A stretch of 64,000 bases of DNA from Phallus indusiatus (lineage: Eukaryota; Basidiomycota; Agaricomycetes; Phallales; Phallaceae). This document shows, in pieces, positions 10,401 through 20,810 of the stretch (positions are counted from its first letter, which is position 1; every line of letters starts with the position of its first letter). A program made the position numbers and the translations under genes. The stretch lies in the NCBI GenBank assembly GCA_027605045.1, contig JAQFWX010000006.1:434001-498000 (forward strand), in the 5' to 3' direction. The notes beneath the pieces were generated by a model that was given only the letters and a program-made list of their open reading frames with translations, was not told the origin of the DNA and searched no databases.

Positions 10401-13400
10401 TCATCTCCAAAAAAATCGCTGAAGAAACCAATGAATACTACATCGACACCTCAAACCAAGGTCGGATGACTCTGGGCTGTCTCAAACTGATGAATCAAAT
10501 GCTCCGCTTCAATATATGTGACCTGGAGACATCACACCTGCGGAACCGCACGTTACCCGATTTCCATTCACGGGTCGAGAAAACCATTCCGTTGCATTTG
10601 TCGTATGCGTGTCGTTTTTGGGGCTTTCATCTCCAGTCATCGGCTCATGCCAAGGAACTTGTTCGTGAAATCCGGAAATTGATGGACGACAAATTGTTGT
10701 ATTATTTTGAGGTACTCAGTTTATTGACTGCGGTTGACCGAGGCTGCGTGGCGATGCGAGAGATAATAAACTGGTGCGGAGTGAGTAATTCTTTGCTCGT
10801 CGTCTATTCGATAGCTGAACGAGGTGGTAGGATGGAGACGGCACTTTGGCTGCAGATGCTATGGATACATGGGAGTTTGGGTTTGATTTCGGAGACACGA
10901 TGACGGAGAGCACCCCGCACCTTTACCTCTCTGCTCTTCCCTTTACTCCCACCGATTCGTTTGTATCCAGACAATACCTCTCAAGGTATCCTGGACTATT
11001 CACGTTTGATATCGGCCAACCCGTCAGTTCTACACACAAAAATGGTATCATGCAAAGACATGGTTCAGCCGGAACTCCTGTTGCGCTTGCTTTTTCTCCA
11101 AAAGGCAGATATATCGCAACTGGATCAGATAAAGGTGATTTTTGGATATGGGACTATCTAACAGGGGATCGACTTGTGACAAAGATTCGTTCTGAATATG
11201 TAAACCACCGGCATCGTCTATTCAACCACTTGCATCGGTTATTCGACCAATGGCATCGTTTGTTCGACCATTGGAGTGATCCTGGAGTCTCTGACGTTGT
11301 ATTTTCCCCTGATGGAGAATGGATCTACTGTTGTTTTTACGGAGGTGATGTCCTGGTATGGAATATGAGGACAAAGGTGCCCAACATAGAGAGATATGAG
11401 GTGGCCGGTGTGGAGTGTCAATTTTGTACAATCTCTTCGGACGGGTACTTCATAGTCTGGTGCACAAACAAGGACACGTATGTATTCGATCGAAAAAGTC
11501 ATCGGATTATCGGAACGTTTAACGGGCGTTTTACCTTTACTTCTGCCGCAATTTCGCCCAACGGAGATTGGATTGCGCTTTATAGGGACCCTAGAAATGA
11601 TCAATATCTTTGTGAGCCAATTTTTATACCCATGTCTTCCGATACTAGTTCGGCGGATATTAGAATGCGGCACGACAGGGATGTGCACATATGGAACACT
11701 CGGAACCATGACACGCTGGATGTCATGTCCCGCTGTGATGAAGGGCATCTGGCACTGACCGACAACTACATTGCCTTTCAAAACACCCGTGTATCAATAG
11801 AGATCATGGATTTACGAAAAAACATTAAAGTCGCCGAGATTAAATGTGAGACGTGGATCACAAACTTTCACTTTTCTCCTGATGTCCGATATCTCCTTTC
11901 TACCTCTCCCAGGGCGTACTCGATTTGGAATGTATCTACAGGAGAATTAATCAGTCGATCCCATATAGACAACAAGATTTTCTGCATGGGGTTTTCACAT
12001 GATTCCAAATCAATTGCATTGCGCACACCCGATGGTGGCATCTACGTTCAACAATGGGATATATCCGTAGAGACAAGTCACCCGCGTGGCCCGGACATTC
12101 AAGGAATTCGCGAAATTTGGCTTCGGGGTGCATATCTCATTCTTAAATATTGGAACTCTCTCTATGAAGATCACCTTCAAATCTCAAGAATTACAACAAC
12201 AAACACGATTGTTTTTGACGTCGAACTCAATCACATAAATAGACTTGTCAGCGTTTCCCCTGATGAGAAAAATGTGTGCGTAACATACGCTAACAGTCGC
12301 GGACTCTGTCTCTGGAATGAAGAAGAAGGCGAAACTGTTGTAAACGAATCAGACTTTCTATTCTCGGCGCACTTGTGTTTGGACAAATATGTTATTTTCA
12401 CCGAAGGCAGGACTATCAAGATATGGGATATTCGCACCAGTAAACTGATTCATACTCCAATCACCCTTTTATATCAATTAACTATTATTTCAGATCAAGT
12501 AATATCTGAGACCCCTTTCTTACACCTGATTAATCCGTACAACGAGGTAAAATCCCTCCTTCCTGTGCGAGGTACACACTTCGCTTTTGTCAATGCATGT
12601 GACAATGAAGTGGAAGTTTGGGCATGCGAATCGGGTGACAGAGTAGCGCAACTTACGTTCGATACAAAGTCCTTCCAATACACAACGGTTGCTTTTTCTG
12701 CCGGCGGGAGACATGTCATATGCATATCAGAGGAAGATGTCGATATACTAGATGCATCAACGGGAGCAAGGGTGATCTCGATTCCATGCTCACGGCGTCA
12801 TGATACTGCAAGACGACTATCCCCCAACGGAAAGCATCTGACATGGACTCGGACACACAACAATGAAGTGATATTGCTCGACACGGACACTCAGGCTGGA
12901 GTATCGCTCAGCGGACCGTTGGTAAATCAGCAGATTGAAAAGTTGTGGTTTTCTAACGATTCAAATTCTATCATAACAGCGTCGAATGCAAATATCGACG
13001 AAAGAACCGGACTGTTAAATATTTGGGACACGCAATCCAGGAACACGATTATGAAGCCAATTCGGTACCCGTTTAACCCGAAGAATATAGAGACTCTAGC
13101 TCTGAGCAACGGACACCTGGTAGACCTGATTAGAAACTCTTCGCAATGTTCTGTCTGGGACTTGGATATGTACGAGATAATGTCTACTCTGTACACCGCT
13201 CCTGCAGTCACCGACTTGAACGCCGATGGTACGGGCATTGAAGAGTAAGTGTAGTATCACATATTCAATTTAGTTCGCTCAGGGAGACATTCAGAACACC
13301 GGTCTCTGACAAGATGGAGATCTTGAATTACGCGCTAATGGCCTGGAAAAAAGCTTCGCTTCCCGCGTTTGCTAAGATCCAAGATAATGGATGGGTTTTG

Positions 13401-13568
13401 GGTCTGCAGGGTGAGCTTCTGTTTTGGGTTCCTGAAAAAAAAAGGAAGCAGTTTTGGTTTCCATGCATGATACATATACCCCATCGAGACGTCACAAAAC
13501 TAAATTTCACAAATTTCGTACATGGTTCTAGTTGGACGAAGTGTAGGTTCCAGAACGACCAAGGTTAA
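7463..13568 (+). CDS. NLR-B: zinc finger - C2-like - helical - NACHT - WD40 protein
   Basis: Twelve-exon model, about 1827 residues, in frame throughout. Exons: 7463-7732, 7805-7879, 7954-8017, 8083-8227, 8277-8404, 8456-8643, 8691-8741, 8806-9004, 9054-9236, 9288-10780, 10831-13244, 13295-13568. Residues 11-36 hold C-x2-C-x17-H-x3-C, followed by KRRR at 60-63 (possible nuclear signal). Residues about 137-250 are C2-like (KLVIKCG, VIWNEPLILF, LLTFAIRN). Residues about 260-434 are helical. NACHT has Walker A GQAGTGKS at 486-493 and DALDE at 586-590. WD40 blades run from about 933 to 1737, then the tail exon follows. The start is the first ATG in frame with the zinc-finger exon. Known family role: STAND receptor for non-self recognition. 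Odd points: a triplicated 21-nt repeat at 11212-11274, and a stop (7930-7932) that lies inside intron 2 of this model. The small 5' exons are the least certain part. Confidence 0.8.
9005..9053 (+). other. Intron 8 of NLR-B (exonic in D, E, F)
   Basis: GTATGG...GGTAG, 49 nt, phase 1. Removing it brings the helical exon into frame with the exon carrying ALVKNVMKGISG. The C copy has the same intron at 33095-33146. In D, E and F the donor position reads GCAAGG and the segment can be translated through. Confidence 0.6.
11212..11274 (+). repeat. Three tandem 21-bp repeats inside the WD40 region of NLR-B
   Basis: Three adjacent units of 21 bp encode HRLFNHL, HRLFDQW and HRLFDHW. Paralogs have only one related unit here (HRPFNHC in C and D, NRLFVHW in E), so this is an in-frame expansion specific to B, between blade 1 and blade 2. 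Confidence 0.85.
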
Positions 13569-16500
13569 AACGGGATCTACAATATTGTAGTTTGTTTATG
13601 CAGTCAGATAATAATGTAATCAAAACTTTTACCACTTAGTAACAGCCTGAGGCAATATTACTGTAAGCTGTAACTGCGAATCAATGTTACACAAGAAACA
13701 AACAAGAAGGAAAACCTAGAGTTTAAATTATGGTACAGATGAGGCTACAGGAAGAGTGGCGCGAATGGACGACTCAATGGAGAAAAGGTTTTCGACACAT
13801 GGCGCGGCCCTTAGGAGACCCATTCGATTCACACACACCGAGAATTAATGGCAATTTGTATCCAAGGCTTCAAGTATATGCGTGTATTGTATTTATTTCA
13901 ACCTCAACGTTACTGCTCTGGAGTAAAGAGTAGGTACGATCATCCGGTGACTAATGTTTTGGTACTATAACTCCCCTCCGTTGTTCAGCAGCCCATCCCG
14001 ATGCTAATTGACATACATACCATGAAACAACAAGAAAAGTTCAAGTTCAGTGCAAATGGTTTTGAAGGAATACATCAATAAAGTAACCTCAAGAAAAATT
14101 ATAATACGCACAATTGAAATCGTAGCAACGCTCCCTATCAGCTTCTCGAGATCGTTGCTGATAACATTATAATTGCAGTTACATATTTATGTCGTTGCAG
14201 AAACGACGGCAAAATCGGCCTCGTTACTTGTCCGTCCTGAACTCATTCCACAACAAGCAATGACTTGTTGGACCTGAACTCGCCGCTATGTCATCGAGAT
14301 GGGGGTCATAAGAAACAAGTTACGCGAAAAACAATAGTAAAATAAATTTCAATGATACACATACCGTCGAAATATATCGAACATCAATGTTAGGATGTGC
14401 AAGTCAAATATAACTTAAATGTTTGCCTGTTCGCAGAGAGACTATCACGAAAAAGTCGCTGATTTTAGGCACATATTGTCATCGATCCAATTTACATCTC
14501 AAAAGAAAAAATCGGCACTTGGGAGAAGCCGAGTATCTGGATGCACCGGCGCTAGCGCATGCCGGCTAATTGGCTGGGACGAAAACATATCCGCAAACTT
14601 GTAGCTTGATCCTCTAAGCTCTAATGCCTATCACTGACAAACGATATCCAAGAACACCTCAGCGGATAGAGTAAAAATATTGTTCGGGTACGGGCGAAAA
14701 CGTAAACATGACGACTTTTCAATTTCTAGTCATTGGTATTTTAACTCTATCGTTAGACAAAACGCCGGACCACTTAGACTTACAGCGGGATATTCGGACG
14801 GATCGTATTAAGATTGCAGAACCCTTGGACGAACCAATGATTTGAGCGGCTCGAAAAATAAGTGTTTGGCATGGAAAATGTAGAACCGAGTTGGATTGAT
14901 GAAGACTGGCGTAGGACTGACGTGCGTTCATATTTTCTTCTCTGAGACAGTCATCTTATACGATTAGCAGCTATTACTTAAGACTGAAAGGATGGTGGGA
15001 AGCTCACATACCGAGTGTGAATCATGAAACCATGAATCATACTTTGGGATGATGAAGTCTTCTGATGCCCATCGTTCAACCAGTGAGAGAATTGCTTCTT
15101 TTACATGAAGGAAGATCAGTGTTACTGATTAAATGAAACCCTTCCCGTTGATGCAGTATAAGCTGAGAGGTTCCGGGCGAAAATTAAGCAGCTGCGGGGT
15201 GAACTGATGTTGGGTGAAGAGAGAAGACGCGTTGGTGGATGGTAGTTTTCGTTTTTTCTCTTGTGTTGAAAACGTCTTTATTCAAACATTCTTCTCAATA
15301 GAACAGCTCTCCGGCTCTGCATGAACTGAAGTTTAGAATGTAAAGGAAGAACGAATACTCAAAGAACTTGCTCTTGCTGCGTTGAAACGGAACCCGCTGT
15401 GCGTATTCATTTAGGATCGTACTATGTCTATATCGTGCATTGAAGTATAACATGCTAAAGTTTTGCTGCAGGTCAATCTCCATTGATATCGTGTGATTTA
15501 GGGCAACATTCACAAGACAGTGGCCAGAGAAACCGCCTGTAAGTTCGAAATAAGTAATAATGAAGATATCACCAACATTGATACATTTTGGCTTGTAGTT
15601 GAAGCAAGAAATGCTAAGAGCAGCTTCTTCAAAAAGTGAACATAAACCCTTCTTTGTGTTGCATAGTAATGGAAGAGGCGGATCTGCAGCAAACAAGCAA
15701 ACACGTCTGGGAAATTACAGGGCATTACGATCAAAATACGAACGCGCAAGGTGCGCAGTCTCAGGGCCACAATATCCCAGCCAGAATCAATACCGTCGTT
15801 GTCATCTGGGCTTTAACCAAGGAAAGAGGCGAATACTCATTTGTCAAGTCTGCGGTCGAGACCGGTGTCTAATCCAAAACATGGACATAGACCTGGGCAT
15901 GGCGGCATGTTGTATCACCGTTTCTCTTGAAATGCTTTGACTATCAGAAGAATAACATGTCTTGACTCTAATAGGCGTGGAGGAAAAGCTCGCGAGAGTT
16001 TCAGTCCTCGGCCTAATGCCGGCAGTTCTAGTCAAGAAAGAACGTTATCAGAGTCACGTTGCTGTCTTCGCATGCTGAAAGGAATAGTGATGAGAAAGAG
16101 GTTGCGTAATATTAGCGAAATGGTGACATTGTATTTTACGCTCGCGCAATCGCTCGTGGCTCTTTCCAATCATGATTATCTTCTTGTTTGGTGTAAGATG
16201 CTGATAGCTTCGAATCTTATCATACAGCGGAGGATGATGCGGAGGATGTTGAAGTAGCCCCAGATATACATATGCATAAATAAGTATGATCTTTAGTCCT
16301 TGATATGAAAGCCGGGGTCTCAGATAAGATAAGGCAGTATAAGAGGTCAAAGTAGGTTCGACTTAACATCGCTCAGCTCTTGCTATAAGAGGAGGTGTAA
16401 AGTTGGGCTGTCTAGTTCCAGGCGGCGGTTCTGTACGCACTGGGTAGCTTGCCCTATTGAAAGAGCGCGGGACCACATCCTTTTGAAATGTTCTTCGTCA

Positions 16501-17801
16501 GGCCATGATGACAAGATACGCGGCCAACGAATGAAAGAGAAAAGAAAGGTGTAAATGTGAATCGGACGGTGACACGGTCGGTCATAGAGAGCATGAGATC
16601 ACCGTTCCGTCACCGTTCCACTTCAATACGCAGAGAGAGTTGGGAAGGCGTAGGACCGAGTAATGACAGCGTCACGATGTACGCAAAAACAAGCGTAAGG
16701 CGCGCAAATTACCAGTACTAGTAACGTTAGCGGAAGTCGTCCATGGAAGAGTATCAGGTAGAAAGTACGACTGCTGCAGTGCAATCTGACTATTGACAAG
16801 CAGACCGTAAGTTGTGCTGGGATGGGTCTTGGCTATCATGTTTAACTGTGTCCAGATGGCTGCCGCGTTGTTAGGCTCCAAGAAGCAACCTCTAGCAAAT
16901 CTGGCCAAAGGCTAACGTGTGCCAGCGTTGACACCTGTCGACGTCTAGGCCAAACTAGTCAATGTCGAAATGAAAACGAGGGTGTTTTGCGCCTCAGAGG
17001 CGCAGGCCTTTAAGTTATAAGGACGACGACCACTGACAGTGCATGATTATCTAGATACCCTGTCTTCTTTTCAATAATAGCCCACGCTACACTGACTTCA
17101 TAGAATCCCGGGGATAGTAGGCGCATTCAGAGCAGGGTGATAGCATCAATGTGAAAAAGTCCGTTCCTCGAACTGTATGTCACGAAATGTAGGAGCACGG
17201 ATAATGCAGCCGTTCAGAATACCAATATCAACTAATAACGTCTCCACCAGGCGTCATTGATAAGTCTCCACATGTTATATTTAAACAGAGCGATATTATC
17301 TAACGGGCGGCGAAGAAGAGGTCGAATTCGATGTAAGACAGAACGGAGATGAGAAGTGCTAGTGAGAGTTTGAAAGCATGTATTCTTCACTGCAATGACG
17401 TACGATGTCTGTATAAGATTGAGAATGAGCCTTTTCGATAATGGACACCGGTGTAATTCGGAAGACGCGACCAGATGGGCGTCTGGGATTCGAAACTGTC
17501 CTAGTCCAGCTCTCAGAAGCTAGTACGAATCTCAAAACCCTCCAAATTCACAGACGAATTCACCAGCAGTTATACCGGATAATCACTTGCGAAATTGGAG
17601 ATGAACCATAAGATGACATATATATATATATAGATTACCGCATGCTGTGCCAGTTGTGAGTTCTGAGCTCTATACGCCCCCACTGTGATAACAATATGTT
17701 TTTGCGCAAAGCTTGATGTAACCGGAACAATCGAGTTCATTATTATTATCATTAAGCTATTCAACACGTCCTATGACAGCTACGTAGAAAATAATTCGGC
17801 A
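13569..17801. other. Intergenic downstream of NLR-B; duplicated flank, no intact gene
   Basis: The stretch 13569-17000 is a diverged copy of 55916-58900, downstream of NLR-E; for example the block starting GAGAGACTATCACGAAAAAG at 14437 recurs at 56194. About 570 bp (roughly 13752-14320) is present only here; in the E copy the flanking sequences meet directly. Open stretches at 13730-13933 and 15599-15940 are not conserved as ORFs in the E flank, so I do not call genes. The part 16550-17000 recurs near 48850-49330 and 58260-58720. 17040-17800 shows only the repeated module near 17160-17350, plus a short TA run near 17616-17631. Confidence 0.6.
15295..15770 (-). pseudogene. Decayed minus-strand coding relic with hydrophobic segment
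   Basis: Overlapping minus-strand frames give a hydrophobic peptide (SMLVISSLLLISNLQ) and a following peptide (NHTISMEIDLQQNFSMLYF). The E flank (57082-57288) carries a related peptide (GPAMEIDLKQKSSMLYF) that is broken elsewhere. This looks like an old duplicated gene that has lost its frame. The product is not recognised. Confidence 0.25.
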
Positions 17802-18146
17802 TCAGTCGTAGGATCCCAAAAAAAATCGTGGCTGTAATTCATCAGGACCATCCGTCGAACGAACAGCATACCATCCTTCAGGACCCCAAAACCAACGATG
17901 AAAGCTGAGAATTTGTATGTCTTCTACGGTTGGATGGTCTCGCCATTCGGGGTTGTAAGCCAATCCAATCGGGCAATAAGCAGTCGGCTGAGCAAAATCA
18001 CCGTATCCTTTTCCAGAGGCAACCACCCGGCAGCTTCTCAAGTACTTGAAGGAAGGCAGAGCAGATAGTACTGCTTCGGATAACGCCTAGTATGACTAGA
18101 AAGAACCGATATACACCACGAGAAGAGAATTAAAAAAGCGAACCTG

Positions 18147-18410
18147 TGTAACGTTTTGTTACAGTTTACGATTAGCCCGGTTCTTACGGACTCACAACAA
18201 ACAGTATAAAGCTGTATATTTGCAAGTGCAGGTAAGAAAGGCTGCCGGCGCCTTTACCATTACGCGGTATTTACTGGTGTGACGGCGCCTATGTACATTA
18301 CATAATACTAGGTACTTGTGCAGGCGACAATCGTCTGCATACAGGTGTATGTATATACGAATATGTACTGTGGTTAATAGTAGTCCGCTGCTCATAGCGG
18401 AACCGTTACA
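18147..18410 (-). repeat. 3' LTR of the chromovirus (coding is on the minus strand)
   Basis: 264 bp, starts TGTAACG and ends CCGTTACA, matched by the other LTR at 27356-28217. Confidence 0.92.
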
Positions 18411-18421
18411 TCCTCCCCCGC
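18411..18421 (-). other. Polypurine tract of the chromovirus
   Basis: On the minus strand GCGGGGGAGGA lies directly before the 3' LTR, the expected place for the plus-strand DNA primer. Confidence 0.7.
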
Positions 18422-18463
18422 TGACTTGAGCGTCAAGTCAATACATGATACGACGAGTGGGTC

Positions 18464-20671
18464 TCAGTCGTCCGCGGTATAATCCATGGCCATCTCAATA
18501 TCACCTTGAGGGCCGGCTCCTGGTCTATCCAGGACCTCGTATTGATCGGGGTCGATCACGAGTTCTTTCTCAGCGATATCTGCTGGGAGCAGTGCTTTCG
18601 CTGAGGGAGGCGAATTGGCGGTGGACTCCACATAGGGAGTCTCCTTCGACGGTCCAGCAATGGGAGCTGCAGGGGCGGTGTCACGACGATTGTGGCGACG
18701 TCGTCTTCGATACTGACGCCCTGGTAACAGCGATGAAACGGTGGGTTGAGATTCTCGCCACTTCACGGCGATGGTGTTGCTGTTAGTGTGTGATCGCCAC
18801 CGCTCAAATAGTGGTCCTAATCGAGTTTCGATTAATCGGGTATTCACACAGTTATATCGCAGCATCCCAACAACTTCTTCCTTGGTAGGAATGTTACCCT
18901 GAGGCAGGGTATATGCTCGACGCCATCCTTCGATTATGGATGGGGAGTTATTCACCGTCTTGTCGGCGTTGATGCCAGCGGCGTTGAGCCAGGTGGATAG
19001 TCCAGGCTCGGTACATATCTCCGCTACAATGGGGAATACAGTCTTCCTTGTTTCCCGATTCGGGAATATTTTTCGAAGCCACGCTACGACTTCAACATCG
19101 CTGATATTCAGCGATCCCGATGGTTCAACCCTTATATAAAAGGGTACGGAGGCGGGGTCCTTATACCACGTCTCATAGAGGCGACCCGTTTCCAGGTCCA
19201 TTTGCCCTTCTGTTGGGTATGGAAAAGCTTCAGGGCGCTCCCCGATAGTGAGGCGAGCGTAGTCTCGCTCCTTCTTCTTTCTATTGATGAACATCATGCC
19301 TACATCCCAGGCAAGTCTAATGCGCGCGTGCATTGCAACTTTTTGAGGTGTGTCCAATATTGGTGGTTTCTTCCAGATCTGCTTCCCCTGGAGTACGAAT
19401 GAGGGATCATCCAGTGGACACATCATGTACCACGCGAGTGGGTCGGGAACTGGCCCAGGTACAGGGGTTTTCCCTGCTCGAGAGGCTGTGGGGTCGTGGC
19501 CTTGCATGAAAGCGGGCCACGTATCGTGGTACTTGGCCTGGTTGGAGATACGGGGAGTTCCTGGGAACTCAGCGAGGACTTTCTCAGCAAGTTGTCGCCA
19601 AGACAATAATGACTCCTCTTCAGGGTCCAGCCTGTCCATCAGGCCGAAATCGTCCCCAGAGTGGGGAGGAACGGGTTGACCGTTGGAGTCGAGTACCGAC
19701 TCGTCATTGTAGGAGTCCGCCCAATCGTGGTCGTCTAGATCATCGTCGTCGTCGTCGTACGCGTCGAATCCTACGGGCCCATGATTCGTGGGGCCCTTGG
19801 CCTCTGACCGAGGTCGTTTCCTAGATGACACAGGCGATGCTGCCTGTGGGGCTTGCTTCAACTTGTCCTCTGTTAGGGCTACTCAGCTCAGACTAGAGGG
19901 AGGGGATCCTAAGTAATATATTGGAAGATAACTATACTACTCACCTAGAGGGAGGGGATCCTAAGAGAACAAGCTTAGGGACCCTCACTCTAGGTACAGC
20001 TACTATATACATAAAACGACGACGCGGCGTGCGGCCCTGACACAGCTAAGTGCCAGACGCCCAAGCCGAGCCTAAGCGACGTGATGTCACGGGCATCACG
20101 CCGTGTACGAGCGCGCAACGCGCGCGAGTAGAGAAGGTGAAATATAGACGGAGAAAACAAACGGATGGTAGAGGTAATGCACGGGAAATATAAATAAGAT
20201 AGAAATAGATATATACCGATGATAATAAATAAGGAAAAATGAGGGGACGCGGTAGCGTACCCTGACATCCTCGAGTTCCCGTATACGATCTCGAAGGTCG
20301 TCCTCTCGTCTCTCAACGTCCTTGAGTTCTTGGACGGTCTGGTCGGCGTAGTCGTTAGCGTCTTCAAGGCGCTTTCGTAAATCATCCCACTCTTTTTGCA
20401 GGAACGGGAATGCCTCGAGTAGGCACTCTTTGACGTCTTTCTCGTCAAGAACAATGGTACGCTTGCTTGCAGCGGTACTAATGTGCGAGATATACTCATC
20501 ACAGTGGGTACATTTCCCACTTTCGTGGGTGATGGCTACGCAGCCAGGCATGGAATCCATACTCCATTCTTTTTGTGCTTCAAGCAACGCTTGCTTGATA
20601 TCGTCAAATCGTCCCTTGCGGGTCGAGGGCTTCGTAGATGAAGAGGTAGGTCGTGAAGGTTCTGCAGACAT
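18464..20671 (-). pseudogene. Accessory ORF of the chromovirus, split by a solo LTR
   Basis: Two open stretches (20671 to about 20268, and 19870 to 18464) join in the same frame once the LTR at 19871-20267 and one TSD copy are ignored, giving about 601 codons. It lies between the chromodomain stop (20811) and the 3' LTR, so it belongs to the element. Visible parts in order: an S/T-rich start, a C-x2-C site (CTHC), a charged coiled-coil stretch rich in E, D, R and K, a basic patch (SRKRPRSEAK), an acidic run (DDDDDDLDDHD), a globular part (WLNAAGINADKTVNNSPS), and an arginine run (RRRRRHNRR) near the end. I do not recognise the family. It is not an obvious envelope protein: no signal peptide or membrane segment is seen. 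Confidence 0.65.
19871..20267 (-). mobile_element. Solo LTR inside the chromovirus accessory ORF
   Basis: 397 bp with TGTCAGGG...CCCTAACA ends on the minus strand, flanked by TSD TCCTC (19866-19870 and 20268-20272). It is closely related to the + strand element at 28502-28899. No internal coding region is present, so it is a recombined LTR of a different LTR family from the host element. Confidence 0.9.
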
Positions 20672-20810
20672 CGTTGACGGTGCTCAGGTGGCTGAGACGG
20701 GGTTGTAAGGGAGAGTATTTATTTACTCTTGTATCAGAGTAGCGCCCGAGTAGGATTTTCTCGTGGCTGCAGTGCCGCCGGGGGCACGGGGCAGATCTGC
20801 TTGCAGATCC

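Noticed and set aside
13730..13933. A 67-codon ORF downstream of NLR-B
   Set aside because: The matching flank of E lacks most of it, and no recognisable features are present.
15599..15940. Overlapping + strand ORFs of 113 and 78 codons
   Set aside because: The duplicated copy near 57400-57700 has stops and indels in both frames.
19871..20267. An intron of the chromovirus accessory gene
   Set aside because: It has TG...CA ends, a TCCTC target duplication, and a homologue at 28502-28899 with a different target duplication, so it is a solo LTR.
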